From Lumnitzera littorea (Eukaryota; Streptophyta; Magnoliopsida; Myrtales; Combretaceae), in the NCBI GenBank assembly GCA_024138015.1, contig JAMXBB010000008.1:8004263-8068262 (forward strand): a stretch of 64,000 nucleotides of DNA, read 5' to 3'. Both the position numbers and the translations under genes were made by a program. Shown here one piece after another: positions 12,280 through 24,229 of this stretch; position 1 is the first letter of the stretch, and every line of letters begins with the position of its first letter. The notes beneath the pieces are model-generated. The model did no database searches, was not told where the DNA came from, and saw nothing but the letters and a program-made list of their open reading frames with translations.

Positions 12280-13600
12280 AGAATTAACTGCTTAAGGAAG
12301 AACATTACTCAGCATATACAGTGCACCTTAGAAGCACAAAGATATTTAAGGATTTGAAAGCTCGCTACTTATGGAAAATACGAAGAGGAAGATAGCTAAT
12401 GATGTATTTAGGTGCTAGACTTACCAATGAACTAGAATTGAGCACCAAAGACATGTTATAGAATTGCAACCATTGCTAAACCATAATGGAAATGGGAGCA
12501 TGTAACCATAGATTTTGTTACTGGTTTACCAAGGACTTTGGCAAAACACAATACAGTATAGGTGATTATGGATTGATTGACTAAGTTTACACGATTCATC
12601 CTTATAAACAATAGATGTTCGATAAAGAATCTTATGAAGTTGTATGTTCAAGATATTATGAGATTGCATAGGCTACCAATATCCATCACTTCTAACTAGG
12701 ATACTAGGTTTTTTAGTAAATTTTAGAGGAGTTTACATAAGGCTATGGGTATAAAACTACATTCCAGCATCGCCTTCCACCCCTTAACAGACGGACAATC
12801 AGAACACACTATTCAAATTTTGGAGGATTTATTAAGAGAATGTACATTTGACTTTTGCAACTAGTGGGACCAACTCTTGCCATTAGTAAAACTCATCTAC
12901 AACAATAGTTATTAGGAAGCTATTTAAATGGCTCTGTAAGAAGCTCTATATGGAAGGAAATGCAGGTCACCTATTCACTATGATGAAGTAGGTAAGAGAC
13001 AGATGATGGGATTGGACAAGGTGCGGGAAGCAGTAGACAAAGTCAAGTTAAAAGGACCATACCTTATTGTATTCTCAAACCTTCTACTAAGCTCGTAGAG
13101 TTGCCAAAAGGGTTATGCTGATAAGTAGCTATGCCCTTTAGAGTTTTAAGTGGGGTATGAAGTATTACTAAAAGTGTCTCCAACAAAGGGTAGTGTTCAA
13201 CTCAATTTGAGAGGAAAGCCCAAGGTATGTTGGTCCCTTTAGAATCTTGGAGAGAATTAAGAAGGCAGCTAACAAATTAGAGCTTCCTTTAAGACTTGAG
13301 GGTATACATTAGATGTTCCATGTGTTGATGTTGATAAAGTATAAAAAGCCTAGCTTAGAGTAGGAAAAGGAACCTTGTGAATAGGTGGTGGACTTAAATC
13401 ACTAACAGTTACAGCCTAACATGTATGTGCAAAAGCGATTATTCAAGACAATAGACACTAAGGTCCAAAAGCTAAGGAAGAGAAGAACCTCAAAGTATAA
13501 TGGTCAAATCGGTCTGAAAGAGAAGTGACCTAGGAGTTAGAACAAGAAATCAGAAAGAAGTACCAAGGGCTATTTTAAGATCAAGGTAAGCAAATTTCAA
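12280..13600 (+). pseudogene. Ty3/gypsy integrase with chromodomain-like end (element C)
   Basis: Integrase pieces are scattered over several frames: KATYLW-like zinc-finger context (about 12360), the first catalytic region, and the third-Glu region near 12780. The C-terminal part reads VSPTKGVQLNLRGKP, YVGPFRILERI and then MFHVLMLIKY. The last ~180 bases encode a decayed chromodomain-like segment with KVQKLRKRRTSKYNGQI, where relatives have the 'REVRKLRNREIPLVKVLW' core. The frame ends in the 'AATTTCAAGGACGAAA' stretch that closes the coding region of Tekay/Del elements. Chromodomains guide integration into marked chromatin. This copy is dead. Confidence 0.7.
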
Positions 13601-13611
13601 GGACGAAAGTT

Positions 13612-13629
13612 TTGTTGAGGGGGTCAGAT
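13612..13629 (+). promoter_or_regulatory. Polypurine tract
   Basis: The purine-rich GTTGAGGGGGTCAGAT stretch lies directly between the end of pol C and the TGAAAACCCC that begins the right LTR. It is the expected position of the plus-strand primer of an LTR retrotransposon. Confidence 0.6.
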
Positions 13630-13630
13630 T

Positions 13631-15345
13631 TGAAAACCCCTAAAAATTATAAAAAGAAGCAAATTAAAATATAATAATATTAGGGGATATAAGGGCTTGG
13701 TATGGCATGATATTAACTATTATCTATGGGGGCATTTTAGTCTAGTAGAAGTTAGACACCCCCCCTTCCCTTCTTAACATATAATGTTAATGTAAAACCT
13801 TTTGCTAATCTCCTTTTCCTTCCTTTGCTTAACCCTAACAACAGTAAACCTCAAGTTTACCATAAACAAAATTCAAATTTTGAATCCTTGACGTATAGGT
13901 TGGGAATTAAGGAGAATTGCGGAAAACATAAAAGAACAAGGATTTAAGGTTAGCTCTTCAACCCTACAAAAAGGGAATTCATTTTCCTTTAAGAAAAGAT
14001 GAAAAACCTTAAAGGATTCGCATTTTACAATATTTAAGGGATGCAAATCCATGTTGTGGAGTTATTCAATTAGGGGAAACGAGTAAGTACTTCTAATATT
14101 TTGATTTTGTTTCAATTTGGTTGTACAAGGATTAATTAAAGGGGGGGGGTTGGGTAGGGGCACTTAAGGTATGGGAATTTTCAACCAAAGGATCATAAAT
14201 AAGGTTTACGACTGTAATCTAAGGCATAATCAAGCTGTGTTGCAAGTGATCGTGATTCTAAGGTGTGAGTTGTACCTTTCATTTTTCCTCCCATTTCTTG
14301 TTTCTTATCCTTCTAACCCATCATGTAACCTATTCTAAACTTATTTCAGAGTTTAAGATTGTTCTAAAACCTTGGGTTACACTAAAATCTAGACTTAAGA
14401 ATTTAGAAAGATAAACAAAAGAATTTAGCTAGGATAATAAGGGAATAATGATGAGTTGAACTTGGTTATAGTTCTAAATATAGATTATTTCTTGCTAATA
14501 GATTCCAAGCAACTTATTAACTCAGAAACTAATGCAATCGTATTCTCTAATCTAGGTATAAAAATTTACTTACTTGTTGTGCTTGTATAGGTTATAGTTA
14601 TATTTATGTAATAGGAATTAATTCACACTCAGACTTAACATTTCTATGTGTTGCTTATATTTAGCTTCAACCTTCCTTTGGTAGAGTCCAATTCTATTGG
14701 TAAGGTACGTGGTGATAATATATAACTTACCTTATGGGGGTTCTACATTAAGAAGACCTAATTAGATTTTTGGAAAGGGTTACTTAGGTAATGGTAGGAC
14801 CCACACCAATACTTTTTTGTGTATGGGTCATAAGTTATCCCAAGTCTTGGGATGTTAAGATTGTGTTGGTTATTAGTTAAAAATTAATATAATAAATGGT
14901 GCTTGCTACCTTAGCTTTATTCATGCTTACATGTAATTTGAGACCATGCATATCACACACTTGTGTATTTAGTGCTCTATACTAAGCGAAACCCATCCTT
15001 TGAGGAAAGTTTCATTTTTAGTTATAGGTACAGGTTATATGAAGAATGTTGAATAATTCAATGAGAATAAGTATGATTGTCACTACTATAATGAGGAGAC
15101 TGGCTATTATTATTTTGGTGATGGGTCGAGTTATGCTTTTGTCATGAGATCAGTTGAGAGGTTTTATGGAGACTTTTTAGATGAATACAATTTCTAGAGA
15201 CTATAACTTATAGACTTGTACTGAGGTCACCTATGACTCCCTTATTTGTTTTATAATTTTGATCGAAATTCTAAAACTCTTTTGTTACTAGTTTTAGTTT
15301 TATGTTTGTATAAGGATGTAAACAGGTATTTTATGTTTAGAGATG
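13631..15345 (+). mobile_element. Right (3') LTR of the Ty3/gypsy element
   Basis: Starts TGAAAACCCC right after the polypurine tract and aligns with 165-1581. The alignment with the left LTR fades after 'ggatgtaaacaggtattttatgt' (about 15336). The true end may be further right, for example at 'ctaaggtgttata' (about 15495), if the left copy has lost its last part. The segment is longer than the left copy and includes a G-run at about 14142 and a TATA-less AT-rich core. No target-site duplication could be read. Confidence 0.65.
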
Positions 15346-16130
15346 AGTAGATAAACTTGCCACTCTTTAATTAATTAATATGGAGTTATTTATGAATTTT
15401 TTAAGATTATAGACAGGTGATAGGATCCCAAATTTCTTAGCATGTCGACTTTTAAGGCTAATACGTGACAAGGTTGTGGTTTCCTAGATTCTAAGGTGTT
15501 ATACGTAAAGAGATGTTCCTGTAGTTAGTCAATCACTTATGAATTGAGCCCATCTTTAATATAAAAGAAGCCCCCTCCTTTTAGAATAAGACTTAACTGA
15601 TTTCATATGAAGAAGCCCATCTTTATTAAAGCACAAGTCTAGGGCTTATTTTAGTGTGGTATAATTTTATAACTCTACAAGAATATTTAAGCATTTTCTA
15701 TGAATAATTACATATTTATAAATATTTTACAAGTCATTTTTGTTCATATTCATTTTTTAATATTTTTTGTAGTACTAACTAAAACTAAATTACAAACTAG
15801 CTATTTATATGAAAACTTTTTAATAGCAACAAATGAATAAGACATATTTGGTATGTATCTCTTTGGTTTAAAAGAATTCTAAACCACTCAAAATTTCTAA
15901 AAGCTCTCTTAATCTCCATCTATTGAAGAGATGGAAGGGCAAAGGTATAGCACTATAAACATGTTCTAAATAAATTTTTAAGATTAAATACATATTCTAA
16001 ATTTTTTAATAATAATACTGTGTCACATTCATGTTATGTAATTTTCGTGGCACTAATTATAACTATATCACAAACTAACGACTTATATAAATTTTTTATA
16101 AGAAAATAAATCTAATAAGATATAATTGTT
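15346..16130. other. Unassigned AT-rich sequence
   Basis: No ORF, RNA gene or repeat pair recognised. The first ~150 bases may still belong to the right LTR. Confidence 0.5.
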
Positions 16131-16133
16131 GTG

Positions 16134-16156
<23 letters not shown>
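16134..16156. repeat. (TA)n microsatellite
   Basis: Eleven TA units followed by a T-run. Lies ~300 bp beyond the 3' end of the NB-ARC remnant, on the opposite strand. Confidence 0.95.
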
Positions 16157-16164
<8 letters not shown>

Positions 16165-16450
16165 TTCTATTTGGAAGGATTACAAACCAAATCAAAGTAT
16201 CTAAAAGCTCTGTCTCCTTTGTGTTTATCAAAGTGATAGATAGGTAGAGACATTTATTGTCCCTTCTAGCAAGAATTGGGGCTAATTTCCAATCCAAAAA
16301 TTCAATCTTGTTTCTCTCCCTTTTTGGTTTATGGATTTAAGCATTAATATGTTGAAAGAAACCTACAAAAACTTATCAAAGTATGCTTTTCATAATTTAC
16401 ATTTAAGGTAATAAAAGAAAAGACATATTGGTAGATAATAATAAGCATAC

Positions 16451-17635
16451 CATTTTTTGCATTAATAGTTTTGCTGCTTCCTCTTCATTCCATAGCCAAC
16501 TAATTCTTTCAAGTTCCTTATGTTCTTGTTGAACAATTTCTCTACCAAGATCTCTTAATTGGTCATGCATCCATTGTGAATGATCTACATTTATTTTAAT
16601 CATGGACATTTGTTGAAGAACTTCTATTACTTCTTTTGGAAATTTTGAATCATCCCAAAAGTGAATTGCAATTCTCTTATTTTCTCTAATGAAAAAGCAA
16701 GCTATATCAAGAAACATTTGCTTTTGTTGATCATCTAATGCCTCAAAACTAATCCTTAGCTTTGCACCAACTTCTTTATGAGGAAATTTTTCCAATCTTT
16801 TCACTATAAAAGCCCACTTTACATTACCCTTACCACATAATAAAGAGCCAAAAACCTTAGGGGCTAGAGGAAGTCCTCCAACTATTTCAACTACTCTTTG
16901 AGAAAGAGTAGCATGTTCTTTTGGAGGCTTGTCATTTCGAAAGGCATGCAAATTGAAAAGTCAAAAAGATTGATAGGAATCCAAACCTCTAAGTTCATAA
17001 GATTGATCTACTTCAAGCTGATCAAGGATTCCCTTGTTCCTAGTGGTGATGATGATTTTACTTCCATAACCAAATTGATCTCGTTTTCCTATAAGAGCTT
17101 TTAGTTGAGAAGTTTCGTCAATGGCATCCAAAACAAGAAGTTCCTTCTTATTATAAAATCTTTTATTGATAATTTCAATTCCTTCATCAATATTGGAGAT
17201 ATCTATCGAATTTAGATTCAAAATGTTTGAGATCAACTTCCTTTGAAGAAACTTCAAGCCTTTAGATCAAGCAGTTTCTCTAATATCAACAAGAAAGCAA
17301 TAGCTCTCAAAACGAGGTAATAAATGGTTATAAATAACTTTTCCCACCGTTGTTTTTCCTATACCACCCATCCCATGAATTATAATGACTTTTACACCAT
17401 TGACTTCTGTTGTTAATGCATTTAAGACTTCTTCAACATGAGGCTCTATTCCAACTAAATAATCAGTTACCACCAAATAAGCTTTCTTTAACTCACATAG
17501 TATTACATTAGTTATTTCCTTTACCAGCTCTTCCTCTTGTCTGAAAAACATATGCAAGGAGATGGGGGTTAAGAATTTTTTCCAATAACTAACACAAGAT
17601 TTGATCATTAATGGCTCAATCTCAAGCTCTATCAA
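16451..17635 (-). pseudogene. TNL disease-resistance gene remnant (NB-ARC exon)
   Basis: One frame on the minus strand spells an NB-ARC domain with motifs in order. The TNL linker YLVGIEPHVEEVLNAL comes first, then the P-loop GMGGIGKTT (about 17355), RNBS-A FLVDIRE, kinase-2 LLVLDAIDE (second acidic residue replaced by Ala), RNBS-B GSKIIITTRN, GLPL as GGLPLA, RNBS-D FLDIACFF, and the MHD motif in WMHDQLRDLGREIV. These proteins are nucleotide-dependent immune receptors. TGA stops at 17267-17269 (probably a former CGA Arg) and 16961-16963 interrupt the frame, with no frameshift. An acceptor TTTTTCAG lies just before the QEEELVKEI segment (about 17537), and a donor GT follows position 16451. So this is one exon (~1.1 kb). 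I find no TIR exon upstream to 19 kb and no LRR exon before 15.3 kb, so it is an isolated fragment. Confidence 0.85.
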
Positions 17636-19680
17636 TAATTGGATAAAAATTATTTAAAGAGTTATCTACTTTGCATTTCATAAAGTCAAAGGAAGAAAAT
17701 ACATTAAAGACATAAATATAGATGGAAATAACATGATAGACATCAAATGAATTGGGTAATGCAAATATGATAAATTTTAACATGCACGACGTATGCAGGA
17801 TGCCACTTGAAGATTCTTACATGGAATATCATTACAATTATCAACTTCTCATGTAGCATATATGATATTGTTATAGACCAAGTATATAGTAGTAGTATAA
17901 ATGTAAATAATCAATAGATAATCATACAATTTTATAGAAGTTAATACTTTTTGCTATCTAATAATAGTAGTTTTAGTAGTTGTACTAGTAGTTGTATTAG
18001 GAGAGAAAGTTAGTTATTTGTAACAAACTAATAGGTTAAGATGTATTTTCTATAAATAGGGTAATTTCAATGAGAATAGGAGATAAGTTTTAATCTAGAA
18101 GAGCAGTCTTGTATCATTTGGAGAGTGGTTAATTCTTATTTAAGGAGCAAGTCCTATAACTATCCCCTTCCTTGATAACCATGTAAGGCATCTCGTATTC
18201 TTCTTAGTCTTTGAAAATGTCTCCTGACCCTGATGATGGGCTTCCTCGTGAGGTCTTGTGATTTTAAACATTCATTTTCTAAGGAAAAGGTAACTTATGA
18301 CTAGTTTAGTCGAAAAGGACGTCCATGTATACTTTCAGTCTAGATTTCACCCTTAACTACTGTTCCAAAAATTATGGTCCATTTTATAGGTGATATGCTT
18401 TGATCAATTTATTAGGTCTTTTTTGATTTAATATTGTGAATTTAGTTGGTCAAATGGTTTCAAAAGGGATGATGAGAAGGCCCATTTTGAAAAATTTATT
18501 TATTCGACTCGGGTGTATAAGTTAAGAACCTTTAGGAAAAAACTAAAAGTGTGCTTGCCCCTGTTTCAAAAATAATTTTTATTAAAGTTAAATTATCCTT
18601 TGATGATCAGAAGAGCTTTTATCGAATATGGGAGGTATTGTAGGTGAAGAGGCCTTGTGTGATTCAACATAAGTAAGAAAGTTTTTCTATTTATGATTTT
18701 GAAATGTGATTTACAGTAGAGATAGAGTTTTTGTGTTTTGGGGCTTAAAATGCAATTTAGGGCCTTGCGTTTTTAGGGCTATTTAGGCTTTGATTCTCGG
18801 CTTTTGATTCAGTTTTGCTACCCCTATTGGGATGTAATATTTCTTTTGGGGTTTTCGTCGTACACTTGTGCGCAATTTTCTAGCCTCTTTTTTTCCTTCT
18901 CTTTTTTCTTATTTTTTTTATTGCCCCATTATTATTATTTTGCTCTTCTTTCCTTTTGTTGGCCCTAAGAGTGATCATTTCCATTGCCAAGTTTTTTTTG
19001 TTTTTAAGAGATTCAAGGCCCTAAATCCATAGATTCCTAGTGTATGAGCTTAAGTGAGGTATGTATAAGTTTGAGGTGTTCAAAAAGGGGTTGGCTCTTT
19101 TTCATTTCAAAGAAAAATAACTTATCAAAAATAAAAATTGTCTTTGAATTAATGTTACTGAAGCAAGCACAACTAATTTTTATCCTTTTCTCCTAATCAA
19201 TGACCTTAACCTCCAAATTGCCCTAATATGGGGTAATTCTTGATACGGTTTAAATTTGAAAATACTCCAAGTTGGTGTAATGGGGTTAACAAAAGATAAT
19301 TGTGTTTTAGGATTTGAAAGTGAATACCTAACTTCATTTTAATTTGTGTATCAAATTCAAAATTGACCTCTTTTGAGGAACAAGTCTAAAGCATCCTCTC
19401 TATGATGTCACTCAACTCTTAAAGTGTATGTTTTTAGGGTTGGTGTTTAGGATTTAGTTTACCTCTTTTCATCCTAAACCTTCAAAATAAGATACCAAAA
19501 CGTGCATTCATTTGCCCCAATATTAATCAAACTACAATCACCCAATTTAAAAGGCAACCAGTAAGATCATTTTATTCCAATTATGAAAAAATCATACAAA
19601 ACATTCTTTTATGAGTTTATTATAGAATTTCTTGAAAAAAACTTGATTCTGCTTTAACTTGCTCCATTTAAGCACCTAAC
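17636..19680. other. Unassigned sequence with a possible LTR
   Basis: No ORF worth reporting. Around 17869-18150 the sequence has copia-LTR features (TGTTATAG start, TATAAATAGGG at about 18051, T/G-rich stretches), but I cannot find a partner copy, a primer site or a target duplication. T-rich stretches occur at 18890-18990. No TIR-domain motif of the neighbouring resistance remnant is visible on either strand. Confidence 0.3.
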
Positions 19681-19689
19681 TATTTAAGA

Positions 19690-20290
19690 TGACATGTAAG
19701 CCTATCAAAGGATATTGGTAAACTCAAAAGAATTGGAGTTTTATGTGATTCAGTTGAAGTCCCCTTGTGACTTAAAGAAAGACCAATTTCTTGAAGCTCT
19801 ACCTTAGCATCAATCAGGTCTTGAATCTTATTTCTCAACCTCTAGCATTTTTCAATAGAGTACCCCTTTTGACCCATATGATAGTTGCATCGAGCTTTTA
19901 GGTCAAAGCTATATGGTTTGTAATTTAGATTAGAGGCTTTACAAGCTATGATCTTCACCTCCTTTAAATGATGAAAGATTTAGGTCATTGAAATCTTCAG
20001 TTGAGTAAATTGTCTCTTCTAAGTCCTTTTTTTTTTTTTCTCACTTATCCTTAGCTCTTTTCTCTTTGGACTACTTTCATTATTTGGACTTACCAACATT
20101 TGATCAATATTGGACGTCGAATGTTGAAGTCTTCTAAACACCGGACCCATTACCATTTCTAAGTTTGTAAATGCTCTTTTGTAGTGAGGCTACTTTTTCT
20201 TCTAGATTTGAAAGTCTTTTTTCCAGGTTTGAATCTTGAGAAACTAAGAGACTAGTAATTATGGGAAACAAAATTTGCAACTGTTGGGCC
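19690..20290 (-). pseudogene. Tat/Ogre-like gag remnant
   Basis: On the minus strand, a short frame shows a zinc-finger-like Cys-x-Tyr-His..Cys cluster at 19845-19888 (CNYHMGQKGYSIEKC). Next comes a KIQDLIDAKVEL segment, matching the 'C-x-YH-x-G-x-x-GH-x-x-E-x-C ... K-x-QDLID' signature of gag in Tat-lineage Ty3/gypsy elements. The finger's second His is now Tyr. About 350 bases upstream is a heptad-rich stretch (NLEKRLSNLEEKVASLQK) that could be the gag coiled coil. Everything else is broken by stops. The lineage is inferred from the signature only. Confidence 0.5.
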
Positions 20291-21770
20291 ATTTAACATA
20301 CCGTTTTTTTAAGGGAGACAATTTTATAATCGACCATTTGAACCTAATTGGAAGAATTCTTACCCGTTAGCAACCTTTCCTTTTTTTTTTTGTTTTTTTT
20401 TTTTAAGATAAAAAGGATCGGCTTAACTTCTTATAAGGAGAATTTTTACAAAAGTGGAGAAAAATAAAGTTTATAAAATATTTTGCAAGAGACGACAAGA
20501 AAGAGAAGAAGATTTACATCAAAAATATATATGTGAGATATATTTACATGAGAAAAACCTAGGTTTATTAATTGATAAACTCTTAAAAAAAACACTTAGA
20601 GTGAGAAACATTTTAACAATTTATGGTCAACAAAGGAAAGTACTTACAACTTGCAAGTATTCAAAAAATTACTTAAAAAAAGAAATGAATTATTTTACAA
20701 AGGAAAATTTTATGAGACACTTAGTATTTACAAATAATTTCTTATTAGAAATTCTAGCTATTGAGAAGAGTAGGTAAATGAGAACTAATGACGAGAGCAA
20801 TTAGAAAAATCTAGGAATGAAAACTTATAGTTGTAAGACTTTACACAAATGAACTTTATTTTAATGAATTTTGATAAGGGACCAAAGATTTACAAATTTA
20901 AAGGCTGAGAGGGTATACAAACATATATGGTAATTTATAAAATGGTGAATTCTAAAATTTTACAAAGAGGGAAAAATTTAAGCCCAACACTTTTCAAAGG
21001 CTATTTACAAGTTTAATCTTATAAAGGCTGGTTAAAATAATCTACAAGTATGCTTTAAAGCCTAATGGTCTTGTTCTAAAACAATGACTTAACTAATGGT
21101 AAAATAATGCAATTTTTATAAAATAAAGGTACTAGATAAGTTTATTTACAAACATGAATGAACAAGCACTAATATTTACATACAAATGAATGAAGTTACA
21201 TGATGCAAATGCAAAGAACTAGTAACTAAATAATAATATGGCAATGAAAGGGTTCAAGGTTGAGACTTTCATTGGAATTCCATTATTACCATACATGGAA
21301 AGTACATTATAGTATTTTTTATGTTATAATGGAATTCTGATAAAGTTCTGACCTTTTGTTGGTGATATGCCCCATTTTTATTTATTCGCTCGTCTAAAAG
21401 TCATGTATGCAATTGAGGTAGGTTCTAAAGGTTCTTAAGCTTTGTGACCTTACATACTTCTGAAAAAACAGTTCATTGGTCACATCGAAACTTAAGTGAG
21501 ATAACCTAATCAACCTTAAGCAGTAGCCATACCACTACACTTGGAGCTTATACAATGGCCTTCTATCTTAAGGTCTTAAGATAGCCTAAGTCTGACTGTA
21601 TTTACCTTACATCCATGATGCAATAAAAGACCCCTCCCTAATATCCCATGTATGATGCATGCAACAACTGAATATAACAATTTAAAATCAAAATATATTT
21701 ACAAGAAACAAACAAACAAACAAATAAATAAATGACATGGGTATTTTGAAAAGTAAATTTAATTTCAAAA
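20291..21770. other. Unassigned AT-rich sequence
   Basis: The long open frame at 20454-20777 encodes a Lys/Asn/Leu-rich peptide without recognisable motifs and is probably chance in AT-rich DNA. A mixed (AAAC)n/(AAAT)n run lies at about 21709-21735. Likely untranslated or LTR parts of the neighbouring Tat-like relic. Confidence 0.4.
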
Positions 21771-21779
21771 AGTTTTTAA

Positions 21780-22360
21780 ATGGCTAACCCTCTCAACGTT
21801 CCAAGTGGAGTCGCCAAGCAATCAAGCATGTTTTTTTCTTGGTTTTTTTTATAAAATTTTCTTTAATTTCATCAATATTAAACCCTAACCATTTAATATT
21901 GATACTCAACTAAAAACTAAGGCAAACTAAAACTTTTAAACACGTTTTGAAAATATTTAGAGTCGCCACCCGACCGAGATAAAAAAAAAGTTTAGATTAA
22001 AACCAAATGGGTAGATGGGTTTTAATCTAAATATTGAATTACGTGAAAAACTGATTTTTTATTTTGAAAAAAAAGGGTTTTTTGAAAACTAAAGATTGAG
22101 TTTAGGGGCTAACTTTTTAAACTCTTATGAGTACCACTACTAATTTTCCAAAATTAAGTTTATTTTTCAAATTTACCTTTTCTTTAACAAATTCTAAACT
22201 TACATTTAAAATCAATTCTATTTGCACAAAAAATAATAAATAAAAAATATTTACAAAAGGAAAAATAAAAAGGTTTCTCTATTTTAAGTCGCCCTGTAGG
22301 TGTCTACGTATTATCTACTAGGGATTAGATTCTCTGTAGTTCATTTCTAAAGATGTTAGC
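21780..22360. mobile_element. LTR/leader-like segment with GAGTCGCCA motifs
   Basis: 'GGAGTCGCCA' occurs at about 21808 and 'GAGTCGCCACCCG' at about 21960. A 'GTCTACGTATTATC...GATTCTCTGTAGTTC' stretch follows at about 22302-22341. As I recall, these motifs recur in the LTR and leader regions of large Tat/Ogre-like elements of eudicots. I cannot confirm that here. No partner copy in the window. Confidence 0.35.
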
Positions 22361-23405
22361 AGGTTAGTGAATTTTAGTTTCAAAAACCTATCGGATCTAC
22401 ATTTTATCAAGCGGCGAAGGTGGTTTTCATGTGTATTTGATTGAGGAATGGGGATTTGGTTTTAGTGTAGTGGTGAGTAATGGTGGTTTTGGTGGTGTGT
22501 GGACTTGAGCGGCAACGGTGGTGGTTGTCCAAGCTTAGTGGTGGTCACTGGAGGTTGAAAGGAAGTTGGGGTCTTGGGTTTCAAGCCACAACAAGCTCAA
22601 TCATATGCTTGTTTTGATGTCAAAACCACCACACAGTAGTGGTTCATGTAGCAATCACGTGAGTAGGTTTTGCTTCAAAACCATTTGTAGCCATTGAAGC
22701 TTTTGAAGACATGATCAACAATGGGCTGCTAGCAATCGAAAGCTCGTGTTCTTAGGAGCTTAAACACAATGCTAGTTTTGTTCGAAAAACACCATATAGA
22801 GATGGTAAGTTAGAGAGAGAAAAACAAAAACAAACCTTAGATAGAGAGAGCTCACGTGCATGTGTCCTTTGTGTATTTTCGAGTGTGCTTGACTGATCCT
22901 TACCCCTATTCGAGCTTCCTTGACCTTCCTTTATACTTGTTGGGCATTCAATTTCACTTGGAAAGTAAGAAATCAAAGCAAACTTGAGGGATGTGCTTTA
23001 ATGGGCTTTGACAAAAATAAATCGAATTCAATGCCTTTTAGATTCAATTCAAGGTCAAAACGCAATTCCCATGCTTCCTTCTTATTGGAAACAACATATT
23101 ACTTCTTTACTTTTCATCATTGAAGCTCAATTTGCACAAAAGGAAAAGAGAGGAAAATTTGTGTATTCTAATTATTTTCGATTTTCAATGCTTAATTAAA
23201 TCCTCCAAATGATTGCATTTGGACTAGAAAAAAGGTACAAATATGAAGTATCCTAACTGTACTTCGTGATTTCACCATTAATTTGGTGAAATCGCAAAGG
23301 AAATTGGATAAAAAATGGCCTAAAAACTAGCTCTCTAGACATTTAGTGTGGGAGAAAAGCAAGGAAAGAAAAGGAAAGAGAAAGAAAATGGGGGTAGAGG
23401 CGCCA
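22361..23405. other. Unassigned sequence
   Basis: G-rich stretches on the plus strand (GGTGGT runs at about 22480-22550) resemble the coding-like GC-richer block often seen near LTR ends. Short open frames on both strands around 22752-23199 overlap each other and show no known domain. Confidence 0.35.
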
Positions 23406-23409
23406 ATGT

Positions 23410-23580
23410 AGCACTACGTCAGCCATGTTATCAAATGGTGTCACGCGACGTGTCTTAACAAGACACGTGGCTGAACACGTGATAGAGAATGTGTCATATT
23501 TCCATGTGCCACAACAGGTGTCATAGATGTTGACGTGGCACCACGTCAGCCTATCATCCCAACCAAATAGTACTACGTGT
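23410..23580. promoter_or_regulatory. Cluster of ACGT-core elements with hairpins
   Basis: At least seven ACGT cores occur in ~170 bp, several as G-box-like CACGTG or GACGTGGC. Two form inverted repeats: ACGTGTCTT/AAGACACGT (23448-23456 and 23460-23468, perfect 9-base arms) and TGACGTGG/CCACGTCA around 23530-23547 (perfect 8-base arms). ACGT cores are known bZIP/bHLH binding sites in plants. Whether this cluster drives anything is unknown; it lies in probable retroelement DNA. Confidence 0.4.
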
Positions 23581-24220
23581 CAAACATGTACCTAATGGCA
23601 TGACAATACATGGTAGGTGCTTTTGTTGAAAGAAAAAGGCACTATGTGCCTACTATAAGATTCTAACCTAGAATCTTTATGTCAAATGCAATGCCAAGTC
23701 AAAGAATAGTACCATCAAGTCATTGGCCTATACCTTGTTCATATATACAATCAAATTGCATATATAGAGTAGGTTAAACTAGGCTAAATTTAAACCTAAG
23801 CTTAAGCCCAAAATTTTTCTTCTCTTTTTTATTATTTAATAGCCTAAAAAAATACTAAAGTTAAATTAAAATTTCTTATTCTCTTTAAACTATCTATTTT
23901 TTTTATTTAATTTAATTTTTTTTAATATTTTTATTCCTTTTTAAATTTTCTATTTTTTCTAAATTTTCCACTTTTTGTATTTTTTTTCTACATTTTCTAC
24001 TTTTTGTGGTTTTTTCTAAATTTTCTATTTTTTATGATTTTTCTATTTTTTTGTGATTTTCCTAAATTATGACCCTTTTTTCCTATTCTAAAAAAAACTC
24101 TAAAATTATAAAGGAGCAAAAATGGGCTGTCTATATATAGAAACTACTTCAACGAGTTTCTTAGATCAAATAGCATGTTAAAGGCATTTCGAATTTTCGT
24201 TGAACATACTCTATTCAAGG
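23581..24220. other. T-rich and A-rich unassigned sequence
   Basis: Runs such as TTTTTCTAAATTTTCTA repeat loosely between 23940 and 24060. No gene or RNA recognised. Confidence 0.5.
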
Positions 24221-24229
24221 TTCTTGAGT

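Noticed and set aside
17869..18150. Copia-like solo LTR
   Set aside because: TATA box and TG start are present, but no partner, no clear end and no target duplication; kept only as a remark.
20454..20777. 107-codon open frame
   Set aside because: Lys/Asn/Leu-rich, no motif, in AT-rich DNA next to decayed retroelement sequence; chance frame is likely.
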